Position numbers and translations under genes: made by a program | Assembly: GCA_021904315.1 (NCBI GenBank) | Contig: CM038908.1 | Coordinates: 28,540,501-28,604,500 of the forward strand | Direction: 5' to 3' | Source: Sphagnum magellanicum | Taxonomy: Eukaryota; Streptophyta; Sphagnopsida; Sphagnales; Sphagnaceae | DNA: 64,000 nt | In this document: one piece after another, positions 34,946-49,600 of the stretch | How the letters are laid out: every line of letters begins with the position of its first letter | Position numbering within the stretch: position 1 is the first letter of the stretch | Notes under the pieces: generated by a model | The model's input: only the letters and a program-made list of their open reading frames with translations | What the model was told of the DNA's origin: nothing | The model's database searches: none

Positions 34946-37900
34946 ATGTAATGTTCGATGAAGGATAAAATACTAAAAAAATGTGATGGCATCAGGTTCC
35001 AGTGTGATGGCACCATCTACATCAAAGCCCCAAGCTTTAAAGCATAACATTGCTTGCATCAACGCTCGTCATTCTAAAGTTTGGTTGTGTGCATTAAAGC
35101 TCCAAGTTTTAGAGCTTAGTTGTCTACATTAAAACTCTGACCTCTAGAACTAAACTTCAACCTTTGGAGCCAAGTTCTAGAGCGATGAACCAAGGAGCCA
35201 CATGAACTAAAGTGACAATGGTGTTGGGAGCTACAAAAATCAAGGTACAATGGTGTCAAAACATGAAAGCATAGGAATCGAAAGAAGCCTAGTCAAACCT
35301 AACAACTTCAAGGCTAAACTCATTGAACTTTGGAAAGTCAAACTCCAAGCTACAAGTTCTGGAGTATTGGCACTAAGAAAAGCCAAGGTCTAGAGCCAAA
35401 TTCTAGAGTGATGGCGGCTTCTAACATAGATTGACACACATGCACACAAAAACATACAGAAAAAAATAGAGAGACATATGGATGGCATTGATCGCATACT
35501 TGAGATATCACAAAAAATACAAAGAGATGAAGGCTCGAAGCTTGGATTGATGGCACACAATTTCCTATAGTAACATGAGAGAAAGGTTGAAGGAAAAAAA
35601 ATAAAGGCCTTACATGTTCTATGCAATTATTTTTTAACAACACCCCACTAACTTTGGGGGGTCATAAATTTTTCATTCAATGTCAAAATCAACTTATGTC
35701 AAGGCTATTAATGCTCTAGCTCAAGGGGCAACTAATCTTTTTGAAGACCATGAGCAAAAAAAGGTGAATTATTAAACCCTTGGAATTTGAACCCTTAAAT
35801 GTTCGGTCATCGGCCGATTTACCCTATTTATTTATTGTTGAGGGCAACAATTGAATGTACAAGTCACTTATCAATGACTATTGTGTACATACATGTACAC
35901 TTGTAATGGATTATTTTGTAACCAAAGGGGACACACAAATATGTAAATGTACACATTACATACATATTTGATGAAACTTAAAATAACAATTCAGTAAGTG
36001 CCCTTATTACATTAATTCAACTATGATGTGAGCACATGAATGTGAAGGTGACTTTGTGAGCAAAAGAGAATATTTTTTAAGGTATTCTTGCCATGTAAAC
36101 AAAATGTTATTATTAATTAATGAAATTATTATTGTCATGTCAAATCAATATTTCATCCATGTTGTAAGATGATTCCTTTGACTTGTCATGGCATTTTGCC
36201 ACAATGTCATTTTATTCCATCTCTTTGCAACATGCCATCCTTTAAAGGTTTCATTCCTCCACTTTTTTTACTATTACATGCTTCTTTAAAGGAAACTAGT
36301 ATTTCATGTTTTTATATATATGATGAATGTGGCTTGGTACATGGTTTCTTCAATCATGTGATTAGATCTTTTTGCATGATTAGTTAATTGAATATACCTT
36401 TGAACAAACTTGCAACATGGTGGTTGCAAGGTAGGGTGGTTCACTTTTTGTGTTGTAGTCTAATTTTTTCCAGAGTGTTGTGCATTTACATGTTATTAAC
36501 ATGGCATAAAAACAATACTTTTTCAAATTTGTGGCTAAATTTTGATTGCCAACTTCAAAAAAAATGCATCTCATAAAAAAATTACAACATATATACAACA
36601 AATATATAATAATTGACTTTTGAAGTTGAAAAAATGGATTGGTTTATTACTTGTGCCTCTATATATACATGCATTTTTTGTGTATGAATTTTATTTGGGA
36701 TATATTATAGTGGTTCAATATATGATTTTTTAAACAAAAAAACATATTTAAAAAAAATTCTAAAACAATTTAACCAAAAAAAAGTTATGGACTTTTGAAT
36801 GGCTTAAAATGAGCCATATTTTCATAAGTTCATATCATAATCATTCTTGGGTGGATTTCAATTTTTATTTTCTTAATATGCACATTAAAATAAATAAAAT
36901 GGATATTTTTCATATGGGCTTTTTAGTTCATTAACCACCATGTAATTTCCCACTAAATTAATGATATCAAAATAAACTACCATTTTAACACTACCGTATG
37001 GACTTTTAGGGAATGGAGCATCTACTAGAAATGAGCCACCTTAAAGTGCATACATTCCCTTTGTATCTACTAAAGTCAAAGGATTACATTTACTACACAC
37101 AATATTTTGACCATATCTTCATCAACATTTAACTAACATATTATATTCTATTTCCAAATTTTCAATTACAATCCATATTGCCATCCATATATATTCATAT
37201 TTCAAACACAATTTATGCCAACCAAACCTCTACATAAATATGAATCCAAACTTTTACTAGGTCAAATCATTTACATGGTATATATTTCATAATACAAGTA
37301 CTACACCTCCACATGTTATTTCTTAAAAGTTTGGATCAATAATAATTCCTTGAAACCTATAACATAAGTCAACAAGTGTTGAATTTCATCACAACTCCAA
37401 ATCAAAAAATGAATGAAATCTTCAAACTCCTCACAAAACATGACATGTTACAATAGATAGGATATGTGTTCACAAGGGACCCACTATTCCTCAAAGTACG
37501 CCTTTAGGTAATCTTGGTATATGAATTTCCACGTTGTATTTGGAATTAATTGGGTCACCTACTTCTTGCCAATGTTAAGTGGCAAAATGAACATTGTATA
37601 GGATGTTGTTAGTGTGTTGAATGGCATGAATTTTATAATTTGTCAATGTATTTTTTTTTAATGAGGTTGTTTTGCCTTATCCAAGGCAATGGACTCAAAT
37701 TTTTGAACCTTTGCCATGAAATTGCCAAAGTTCTTGAAAGGTGGTTGTTTAAAAAAAAACATGTACAACACTAACACTTAGACCTAAACACATTCAATCA
37801 CTTGAAAATTGTCATTATAATTGTTTTTCTATGAAATCAATTCTGGAAAAATTGTGTCACTAGAACCATCCTCTTTGGATTTCATCCATTTTGTTTACTA

Positions 37901-38019
37901 GATTTCCATACAACCAAACAAGCCCATCTAGGACCCCCTAAAAGGGATGTAGACCTACCCAACATGGTTTGAAGTTCAAATCAAATTTCCAAATCATGAA
38001 TTGCATTCTGTGCAAACTT
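34946..38019. other. AT-rich intergenic DNA
   Basis: No gene seen. From about 35030 to 35400, phrases such as 'gctccaagttttagagc' and 'ggagccaagttctagag' recur irregularly, an old degenerate repeat. The rest is AT-rich without structure I can name. Confidence 0.4.
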
Positions 38020-38735
38020 ATATTTGAAGAAATAATGACCCAATTAAGGTTTATAGATCATAGTCAAAATGAAATCTAAATCCAATAAAAGTTTCTAATT
38101 ATAATCAAGATGCCAAATGAATGACAAACTTATAAACACATATTCAAATTGAAATTTAAACCCAATTTACCTTTCTCAATCAAGATGCCAAATGAATTGC
38201 TAACTTGTACACACATATTCAAATTGAAATCTCTCCCCAATTAGGGTTTCAGGATCAAAACCAAGTTGCCAAATGAGTTGTAGACTTGTAAACACATATT
38301 CAAGTTGAAATCTTAACCTAATGAAGGTTTCAAAATCAGAACCAAGTTACCAAATGAGTTATGGACTTATAGACACATATGCAAGTTTAAATATAAACCT
38401 AATCAGCCTTTCAAAATTAAAACCAAGTTCCTAATTGAGTTACAAACTTGTAAACACAAATGCAAGTTGCATGAAATCTTTCCTCAATTAAGGTTTCAAG
38501 AATAAAACCAAGTTGCTAATTGAATTGTAGGCTTGTAGACACATATTTGAGTTGAAATTAAAACCCAATTAGCCTTTCAAGATCAAAACCAAGTTGCCAA
38601 ATGAATTGCAAACTTGTAAATGCATAGTCAAGTCCAAATGTAAACCTAATTAACCTTTCAAGATCAAACCCAAGTTGCCGAAAATGAATTGCAAACTTGT
38701 ACATATTTTTTCAAGTTCAAACAAGATGCCATACT
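38020..38735. repeat. Satellite-like tandem array, about 80-bp unit
   Basis: About eight copies. The unit contains 'aaaccaagttgccaaatga', 'ttg(c/t)aaacttgtaaaca', 'atattcaagttgaaat' and 'aacctaattagcctttcaa'. Copies of 'aagttgccaaatga' or variants recur about every 80 bases from 38264 onward. Individual copies are clearly diverged. Confidence 0.85.
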
Positions 38736-39959
38736 TGCATTTATACATGGTTGTATTTTCAACCAAAATGTCAATTTTCCTCTTCATTTAGCAAACAACA
38801 TTTTGGATAATTGATTTCAAATTACAAATGTTGTTTAAGAAACCACCTCAAAAGTCGTTGGGGTGCAATTATGCAACAATAGGAAACATGATATTTCACA
38901 ATGTTTAGGGCATATCATTCCATGGATTCATCCACAACTTCGTGCTAACTTGAGTTTCCTCAATGGAAACTCCATATCATGGAAAGGTCCATAGGCAAAT
39001 TTTGAGACTATGTTCAACCACAAATGCATCCATTAGAAGAGAGAATATATTGTTTTGGTATTTAAAAAGTTGTTCATAGTTTTGAGGCATATGGCAATAC
39101 AAGATTTGGAGTTTATGGAAGCAAAATAAAGTTTTTTTTTAAAAGGAAAAAAAGGTCTTCTATTTATGCTCATAGAGGCTTAGGTTCACTATGCTTCAAG
39201 GATCCTTTAAGTCATCTGCCAATTAGGGTTTGGAGAAAATCACAAACCTTGCAACAACATACAAAGAATGACCACATTAACAAGAAGATGGTAGCTTGCC
39301 AAAATGTAAGCTCTTCGACAAAATAATAAAAAACTTTTTGTGCTTTTGCATACTTTGGGCTATTAAAACCATGGTTTCTTATGTTGGAGGTTAACCTCAC
39401 CTTTTTTGAAAATTATAGAAATGAGGTGTTATTGCAAAGTTTGATTTTTTGGGGTTCAAACAAATTCCTTTTTAGTGCACTTTAGGTTCAAACTCTTTAA
39501 GCTTTTGCTCCTTTCCAACACTCGATCACTCCAATGTCGCCTTTTTCAAACAACATGTGAATTCCATTATGCATGAACTCCTTAATGTTTGTTTTGTTTT
39601 GCTCACATCAATCGTCTCCTTCCTTTGTGACTACTAAACCTTGTGATTACCAAATCTTGTAGAATGTGCTAAAGGAATAAAAACAACAAGAAAATATGAA
39701 CACGAACATTCAATGCAATGTGGGGTTTGGCTTGCAAATGGAATGCAAGTTTTAGGTTGCACACATAAGTAGAATAATTTTGAGTTCATGATGAACAAGG
39801 AACATGTTTTAATTCAGGGCCATGTTTGACCCCTTTCTTTATTTTTTGTGCCATAGTGTCAATATCATCCTAGGAATTCGGCAAACATAGGGTTTTGACA
39901 TTGTGTTTGCTTTACTTTATGGAAAACTTTAATTATAAACACCAAAGAAAGTTATTAAA

Positions 39960-40365
39960 ACTTCCAAGTTAAATATAGACCCCAAAGAGGTTGATGAGGA
40001 ATATCTAAAATTAAGTACATAATGTACCCCCAAAAGCCTAATTCAAAATTTTCAAGTTACTTGTATATACCCCAAAAACTTACTTAAAGGGTCCAAGTTA
40101 AATGTAGACCCCAAAGAAGCTAATGTAAAATTTTCAAGTTACTTGTACATACCCCAAATAGCTTATTAAGAGGTTCCAAAATTTCCAAATTAAATACATA
40201 TCCCAAATAGTTTCATTAGAGGTTCCAAGTTAAATCTAAACCACAAAGGGAATAATGCAAAAATTTACAATTTAAGTACATACCATGTAGAGCTTCATTA
40301 GAGGTTCAAATTAAATCTAAACCCGAAAGAGGCTAATGCACAATTTACACATTACTTGTAGCAAT
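39960..40365. repeat. Irregular tandem array (85-130 bp spacing)
   Basis: 'Ccaagttaaat(a/g/c)tagacccc', 'aaagaggctaatg', 'ttcaagttacttgta' and 'cataccccaaatagctt' recur in the same order about four times, beginning near 39963, 40092, 40223 and 40311. Confidence 0.75.
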
Positions 40366-43199
40366 CATCCTTTAGAGTTCAGAAAAAATTAGGTTTGTGT
40401 TCCTCTTTGTAAGGCACATTTGGATTGGTGAAGCACCCTACACTATAAAGAAATAAAGGTTTTTACAACTGGTTTTTGTGATTAGTTTTTGGTTGCAAAC
40501 AACATTTGCAACTATATTTCCTTTAGTTATGTTGGACAAGTCACAAACAACATTAATTGCAAATGCCAAGCTACTCCACACTTACAGCTTAAACCATCTA
40601 CCTACCCATTTTTCTTTATTTGTTCCAATACATTTAAAACACACATTTTTGAGAATACATAAAATGCAAATAAAAAACCATTAGATTTATTTATTTCATA
40701 TGATATTATTATTTTTCCATATTTATATATATTGACTTAAACAAAAATCATGATTCAAACCTACTAATAATAAAATAAAAACGTGATAAAGGATTGAGGA
40801 GATTGCAATATTGAACATGAATATTCATTCCCAGTTTTTCTTTTTAAAGTTACTAGTACTTTAATTACTATTTGTTTTCAACCTCAATTTTGAAGGAAAA
40901 AATAATAGCTCAAGGACACTATGCCAAAACATGGCATCCATGACTTGATCATATATAACTAGAGTCTCAATTTAGTCATGGACTAATATATGTCTTGCAA
41001 CTATGCCATCTTTATGATTGTAGTCATTTTCATGACTACACAACTCTCTATCACTATAGTCATTTAAAAAAAATTACTAGGTGTACCATTAACCTTGTTT
41101 GTCCAAATTTTCAAAATTAGACACCATGATGAGGGACTTACATTTGCAAATTGAAACCTTGGCTCACCCTTGAAAAAAAATACATTGCTATTATCATGTT
41201 TCTTGGATCCAGTGGGTTTTGTAATGTATTAAAAATTTCATATATATAATTTGGTCTAACATTAAATCCACAAATTTCATCCTACCTTTGATCTAATGAT
41301 ATGTCCAAATATATTTTAGAATAATAATTACATATATTTTCATAACATTGAATTTATGTGAAACTTCTTATTATGCTATGGTTTTCTTAGGGTCTTTTTT
41401 ATTTCAAGCTTGTGGTTTTTAAGACTTTAATGAATTTCCCAAAAAATTGATATTTACTTATTTATTTATTTATTTTTAAACAAAAAATGTTGAAATTATT
41501 CGAATTTTATTTGAAGCCACATTGTGAAAATTCATCCTGAAAAAATCATTAAGGGACATTGACTCAAAGGTTATTTTGATGAATATCTTCCTTGAACTTT
41601 TTTGACATTAATAATGATATATAGTTCTTTATATCCAATATATCTATAAAACAATTCACAATGTGCCCCAAAATGGAAAGTTGTCATATAATGAGTAACC
41701 AAGAATATGGAACTTGAAATTTATGAAAAAATTTCAAATTATTTTCTTATGGAAAATTATTCCACCTTCCATTTCACTATTTGTGAGAAGTGAAAAAAAA
41801 TGAAAGAAGAAAATGCAAAAAAGGAAGAAGGGTCAGTTCTAGGGTTAAAGTGAAACTTATTTATTAAATTATTTGCTAAAAAACTTATCAAAATTACTAC
41901 CATAAAAATTGGGGAAAATATTATAATATATATTAAATCACACTTAATAAAATGAAAACACTTTTTAAAAATTACTACTCATAATAAAAATTAATGAAAT
42001 CTTTATGATATTAAAATATGTTGTATGTGTGTGTGTGTGTGTGTGTATTAGTAATTATGAAATTTACATAATATGTTAATATTTTATATAATATTTTACA
42101 TACTATTATATATTTTATAAAATAAATATCATAAAATAAATATTAATTTTAATACAACATTGATTGATTCAATATATCTTTAAAAGGTGGGGAGATTTAA
42201 TATTTTTAGATATTATTAATTTAAAAAAATTATCCCCCAAAAAAATTTCAATGTTGATTTCAAATAGGCTTATTTACAAATCATTTTGAAGAAAAAATCT
42301 TCAAGACCTCGTTATTGTACTTATTTTTGGTAAACGGTTATTCCTAAAACCATGGCTTGTTCATTTTCTAAAGTTTATTGAATAATATACTAGTGTTTGT
42401 TAATGGGTTTGATGTCATGTACAAAATCTATACTTGGAAAGGACATTCAAAACGTTCAAGTGATATTTTATCATTAAATTGCAAAACATGCATATTTTCA
42501 TTCTTTAGCAAGACACAAGTGGCACAACACATGGCAAAAATAAACATGATTTTGCTTTTGTAGAAGAAAAATTCAATTAATACTATTTAGAGTAATTTGT
42601 AAACACAAAAACCAATGCCCAATGGGTAATCTATTTGCAGAAATGAGAACAATTTTAAATTCATTTTTTATGTTTTGGAAAATGCTAGTGAATTTTGCAC
42701 TTCATACAAGTATTTCATATCTATTAACTACCTCCAAATGTACTATGTGAAAATCCCTTTATTGCATGTCGTACAACTCAACAACAACACTCCAATTATT
42801 CTAGAAATATCACCCTAACATGATTCGTTAAGCATTGCACTTCATTCCAACTCCATGTCGGGAAATGAACGACAAGTTTTGTTTGGCCATAATACATTAC
42901 ATTTTGTAGGATGAAATAAAAATGTTTGCAATGCACCCATTTCCCCTAACCACCCAAGGAACTTACCATCATTTGTATGAAGTCATCACAAGTGCCATTA
43001 GGGAAATTCCCAATCATCACCTAATATTGTTTTGTGCTAGGAGGTGGATTGGAGTTGATGATGTAAATTTGTCCATACCCTAGTGGAGGAACTTCAGTAG
43101 GTGGCAAAACAACAGCCTCCCACTTATTTGTCTATTTTGTTGAAAGCTTGAGCATTGTTGCTAGCTAAATGGGCTTGTTATTGTGAATTTTTGGCCAAG
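40366..43199. other. AT-rich intergenic DNA
   Basis: No gene seen. Contains microsatellites and long A/T runs, especially 41400-42250. Confidence 0.4.
42026..42047. repeat. (TG)n microsatellite
   Basis: Eleven TG dinucleotides in a row, inside very AT-rich DNA. Confidence 0.92.
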
Positions 43200-46100
43200 C
43201 TTCAAGATCTACAGGTCAATTATAAGGTGTTGTACTTTCATTCGCAAAAAAGGTTTGAGGAGCACATTTGCACACTTCACACATAACAAATCTTGCCTCC
43301 TCCAAAACCGTCACTTCAAATTGAGTCAAGTTGGTCCCTATTTGCATTGGCCATGTTGATGGGACCACTGGCCTATCGACACAATAATTCCTTCTAGTTC
43401 CTCCAACACAACGAATCAAATCATCTACACAAAACCAAAACTTGTGACAGATTGGTGTAGACCCTTTCAAATCACACCACAAACCATCGTAGCATGGACT
43501 AGGTATGCCATGAATAATTTTTCTAATAATGATTCTAACATCACAATGTTTCATCGAGTCTCTTTGAATTACAAAACAATGAGTATTTGACGATGGTGGG
43601 CACTTCTCAATTCTCCACACACCATCCTCGCACACACTCTTGAACCTTCAATCCTTGAAAAATCAAAACAAATGCCTCATCCCTAACAATCCCACTAGAC
43701 TCACCAACATCAACATTTGAACTAGTGAAGCCATTTGACATTGCATTAACTATTGGTCAAGAAAAATTCACACAATCATGCTTGTGTGAATCGCCCTCTG
43801 ACCCTAGGGCTATGTTAGCCCTCCGTTTTGTGGATCCAAAAACTTCTTGACCCTCCAAATGAGGTATCCTAGTAATGAAAAAGGACTTGGTCTATTTAGC
43901 GATGGTGTTGGCCATTTACAACAAATCACTATATTGGATTACTTGCTGTAATTTCAATTCATCCCTACCAGGACCCTTTCCACACCTTCCACCATTCAAG
44001 TATGCCTTATAAGTGCACTTTGTCTGAATGCCTTAAGATAATCATCAGAAGTTGCAACAAAAAAACATCCGACATTTTTCTCAAATTGTTGTAGCCAAAT
44101 ATTATGGAATATTTCATACATGTTATAAGTTGACATGTTAGTAAGCTCCTCCAAACTGAACTTCTACAAGTGTTTTCAAAGGAAGACAAATCATATATTA
44201 GAATCATGAAAATGATTAAATGGTTTCACACATAAAGTCAAGGTGTTTCACATCTAGCATGAAGCCCCCCCATTGTCTCACATATAAGTGCCAAAATCCC
44301 AACCAATTATTGAGCTTGTGAATTGCACAATTCGGGAGCAACCCTTCAAGAACACCATTAAGACCAAATTGCAGCATATCAAACATCCATTTCTTCCAAA
44401 GATGTTGTGTTCTTATATTCAAAACACAAGGCCTTGTGTCGTTCTTGTAATACTAGTGCAATCAATTGTTTTGTGTGTCTATCAAACAACTAAATCCAAT
44501 GGAACAAGGAGGTTTGTTCCTTGTCAACCATCTTCACAGAGGCATTTCCAGAATCGTACATGAAACGGACAAGATTCCAATTAACTTGTGCATTATCTGC
44601 CATGAACCTTTTGAAATTGGGGTTTACAAGACCAAACATGAGCATCATGTGGTTCGATTTTGTTCATATGACACATTAAGCTTTTGTGGATTCATATTAC
44701 ATGTCACAAATTGCAATGGTGAACACTTTGTAGTACACCGGGTCATAAACATGACAAACCATGGTGATCCATTCCTAAACATGCTTGACATGATCAAACA
44801 TCAACCAACAATTATGCAAATCACCACAAGGTTGCATGTGCCTCACCAAATCAACCCCACTTATTAACCCATAGAACAACATTTTAAACAAAAACAACTT
44901 TTGCCTAGCCATTTGTCTAAGGAAACAACTATCTTGGATGTAGTCATTAAGGCTCTTCGATTTAAGGAGAAGTATGTTCTCCATGGGGCCTCTAGTATTA
45001 GCACTATGCTTAAAGGATGTAATGAAGTTTCGAATGTTGGGAGAACACAAGGGCTAGAACTTGTCGATCACCTTGTTAAATTTCTCACCTTGAAAAATTC
45101 CCATCGGTCCCTTGCCATTCTCATTGAACAAATGATGTGCCAAGAAGGCTTTACTTGCATTCAAAGCAATTGCAGAGATTTTGGTGTCAAGGGTACGAAA
45201 AACTTGACCTTTTACCAAAACCTTGATTTCTTCCAAAGAATCCCTACACATATGTTTTGCAATAGGGTGTTCATGCATGCCAGGGTGAATTGTAGCTCTT
45301 GAAAGGGATTGAAGTTTATGGATTACATAGTACATCTAATAGGGGTAAGTATTCATACACAAAGGACTTGCAACACAAAACTTGCACATAATTATACATA
45401 TAAGAGGTCTTGGTGCAAACTAGCTAGCTAGGGGAATTTGGGTAGAATCACTAGTCCAACTTATTTCGTTTTGGACAACAAAGTAGATAAAATGCTCACA
45501 AGAATCATTATCGCAATGCAAGTGCCCCAAGCACTTGGTGTTTCTAAATCCCAAACCAAAATTGTTTTTGATGTTGGAGGTTTTCACCTTGCACCAACTA
45601 GGTACTTGTGGTCCGTGCCTTGCATTTGTCCATAATGGCTAGTTAGAATATGGATGGGCGACAGTTCAAAGATGATGTCTTTGTTGAATGTGATGGGCAA
45701 AAAGGAAACATATTCGACTTTAATCTTGTTGTAGTCCAATGACTTCAACTCATTTGATGAAAATGGTGCAATAGACATTGCTTTCAAACAATCTATTATG
45801 GTTTTGAAGTTTCGACCTTAAACTTAATTTAGATTTGAAGGCACATCTTCAACATGGTACACATCCAAAATCAAGGCCGAAAATGAACCAAAAACATTCA
45901 TGTCAAAACTCACAAGTAGGGAAACATCCTCATCAAAAGAGTCATTGATATCAATAAAGGTTGATGAAGGGAAATGTGAAGATGAAATTGGGATATCCTC
46001 CTTGTCTAACATTTCTTGCTTCACAATGAAAACCTCGGGAACCACATTTTCTACATATGCAACTATCCCTGGGGTGAGGATTGTGCCTTGAGGACATTAT

Positions 46101-46640
46101 ATCAAATTATTGTCAACAATCCTATACCTCCTTGTAAATTAAAAATTTCATTACTCATAAGCAACCATGATCAAATAACCAAACACACATAGACAAATAC
46201 ACATCATGCACTAGTTCGTCTAAATCATTTAATGTTGGTTCATTTCAAGGTCTTACAAATGACACTCCTATAGTTCTCTAATATTTTTTCATGGTTTTGA
46301 AATGTCATTGATGTCAATGGCCTCATCTATGGTAGTATTGTGGAGAACCATTGACATTTGGACCTAGTACACCATCCACTCCCCTAGATGATTTTACCAT
46401 AACTTTTGGCGTTCTGACATCATCATCATTCCAAGATCCTTGCATTCTAGGTGGAGTCTAAAGGTTTTTTTTCACTACTGGCACCATTGCATTTGTCTCC
46501 TTGCAATAAACAAGTGTCAGTGATTTGCATTCGTTTTCCCCCAAATCGCTTTGGTTCTCTGGCCACTTTTTGCTGATGGCAATTTCAAGGGAATATTTAT
46601 TTGGAGACACAAATCCCAATAGATAATCAGACTGCTTCAA
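43200..46640 (-). mobile_element. Transposase-like element relic, class uncertain
   Basis: A series of minus-strand protein-like pieces reads in order from 46640 down to 43216. Notable peptides are KIKVEYVSFLPITFNKDIIF near 45730, IHPGMHEHPIAKHMCRDSLE near 45270, LPNIRNFITSFKHSANTRGP near 45000, ELNNWLGFWH-like near 44300, and a Cys-rich end WFCVDDLIRCVGGTRR, then CVDRPVVPSTWPMQIGTN, near 43400. The spacing suggests one long ancestral protein. The pattern recalls large plant transposase-type proteins (possibly MULE-like), but I could not place a catalytic triad, so the class is a guess. It is broken at many points and clearly old. Confidence 0.5.
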
Positions 46641-49600
46641 AAGTTGAGTTCTGTAGTTTTGATTTGTTGGGTGTGTTAGCCATGGATTGTCTTTTGGAGG
46701 CTATACTAAAATGTTCAAAAAGTCCTCATCAAACATACAAATCACTGTCACATAAATTTTCTAGTCCTACAAATGGTTATTTGATGCCCAATATCCAACT
46801 TGTAGTTGATATTCTAAATCAATGGACTTCATTTCTTTCTTCATGACAACAAGGTACAATCTAAGTCCTGAAGAGTTTGAGTAGCCATGTTTTTTGTCTT
46901 TTTCAAAATGGAACAAAGCAATTGAAAGCAAAGAAATTGTGTAGAAAACTCACGACATCGCAAAAAACAACTAATATTATTAGTTGTTTTTTGCATGTGT
47001 GCATGAAAACTCACGAATTAAATACCCACCTTTCTAATAATTAGAATGTGGTTTACATTACATTATAATAATATCTTAACATGTGTAACAACGGCCACAA
47101 ACTTGTTGCATTTAATGACAATGACAATTATATTTTATATGGAAAGTGGCATTGCTAGGTTGAAGATAGATATTCATAATAATGTACTTGTCAATTTCTC
47201 GCATTCTCTTCTTACATTCTTATAGTGATGCCTATAGTTACCTAACCTTTTGTAGGATACATCTACAAACTATGCATCAATTTTATAGTGTGTTTTAAAA
47301 ATAGGTATTTCACAAGAATGTTATTAGAATGGTTGAAATATCTTTTATCAAAAAAAAATTGTATTATATAGAAAATTATTATATATAACCACCTATGTTT
47401 TGTTGTCAAGTTCATGTTACAATTATGTTTAACTTGTCTCCCATTACAACGACTAGGACGACAATGGCCATGAATGACATGGCAATGCAAAATATGCTTT
47501 TATTAATAGATAATATTTTACCACATAAGACATGTTTGAAACCAAGGGGTAGGATTCTTAATAAAGGTGCCAAAAAACAATTTGCTTCAACACATGGCGC
47601 ACCAACCTTGGTAGATTTCTATACTTATGTTTAATTGAACAAAGAAACTATTATCAAATGTCCACATGAATCAGTGGCATATAAGGTAATAAGAGGAATA
47701 AATGCAAAGACATGGTAAAGGTAAAAAGGATTTAGCTAGGTAATATAGGTGGAGTAAATGCAACTTTAAATATAGATTGGGAAAATTAACAATAGAGGGG
47801 GGAAAATGTAATTTGATTTGTTGCCAATGTTCATTTGAAAGTTCATCCATTTTATTTCTTATCCATTTTTTCATCTAATTTTTTTCATCCATGACAAGTG
47901 GCAAAATATTCTTCCACATCACCAAATATTTTTTCTTCTATGTCAAATAATATTCCGTCAACATCAACATGATATTCTAGAAAAGATTCCCTTGGGCTCA
48001 TTTGTTCATGCTCACGCTCACAAGTTCACAAAATAACATCCCTATATAATTAATATGATAATAAGGCCTAAGATGTTAAATATCAAAAACATGAAGAACC
48101 ACAAGAACAAAGGCTAAATGAAAGGTCTAAATCTTACTTTCAAACAAATAACAAAGCAAGATTATGTGATTCAAAAATAAAAACACAAGAATTACGAACA
48201 AAAACACAAGATGTGTAAAACAAACATAAAAACAAATCTTTATTATGTTAACATATGTAAACATGAACATGAAAAAAACATGACAAGGCTATGGTATAAG
48301 ATCATGCCTATACTAATGTTAAACAAATTAAAGAAAATGAAGGGTTTTACTTTTATTTATACCCCTTTGGGAACCTAGCTCAAGGTATATTAGCACTCAA
48401 AAGTTTCCATCAAGTTAGGGTCTATCTATACAAAAAATGTTTTTGAAGTAGATGGGTAGGGTCTTGGTACCCCCCATCAAATATTCCTTTTTGGGGTAAA
48501 AATTAAGTATGTGTATATTTATTTATTTAGTTAAAAATGAAAAAAAAATCCATATTTTGGAATTCAGAGGTCAAATTCAATGTTAAAATGTAAGAATCAA
48601 ATTGATTCATCCTTGACTAGGATAAACATGCGTATGAATAAACACTTAATGTATTGCAAAAAAATGGTTTCATGGTTGATGTTTGATCAATGATTGAGCC
48701 AAAAAGTAAAATTTAACTCAACTTTGGGTGTTTTAGTAGCTTTTGAATAATTTAATTCCATTAAGTAACGTGGAAGTTGTGGCCTTCCAAAATAAGGGGG
48801 GTTTTCCATTTGAAATATATCCTTAACACACCTATCACTCGTAACATGTCCACTTTTAGAACATGTTAATAGTCCTCAATTTTATCCCATGTGGTTTGCC
48901 CAAAGGTCTCACCTTTTCATATTTATATACTTGGGCCAAAATGGAATGACATCACATCCTCACATATAAACTTATATTTTGAGGACCTTTCAAAGTTTCA
49001 ATTTTTTTTGTTTTTTCTTGTAATGGGCCAATCCAATTGGTTAATTTCCAATAAAAAAAGAACTTGGGAGCCACCCTATTTAATTAATTAAACCAACAAA
49101 GTTTAGGGTTTAAGTCATATTTATCCTACTTTTTTTTTCTTCGATGCCAAAATATATCCAATTTTGGGTACATATATTTTTTACACATATATAGGGTTAT
49201 AAATAGGGAATTTTTTTCAAATTTGCATACCCTTGGGTATCCATTTCATTAAGATGTGTTAATTTATGGAAATAAATTAAGATAAATAATATACCTTATT
49301 CATACTTAGTGGGTATATTTGGTTAAAGATATATGAGCACACAACATTGTATATGACATACATGCAACTACATGACTATGTGATTGAATAGGATGTGTCC
49401 CATAGAACATATAGTCATGTAGTTGCGGACATGGATATATGATTATGACTTTTTTGACTATAGTCACGAAGGACATCAATATCAAACAATTCTACCATTG
49501 AATCAAATGGGTTATATATGAAATTATATATGTTTTTGACCCATGTCATGTGGAAATGTGCAATTGCAAATGTGTTCATAAGATGCCACACATGTCTACC

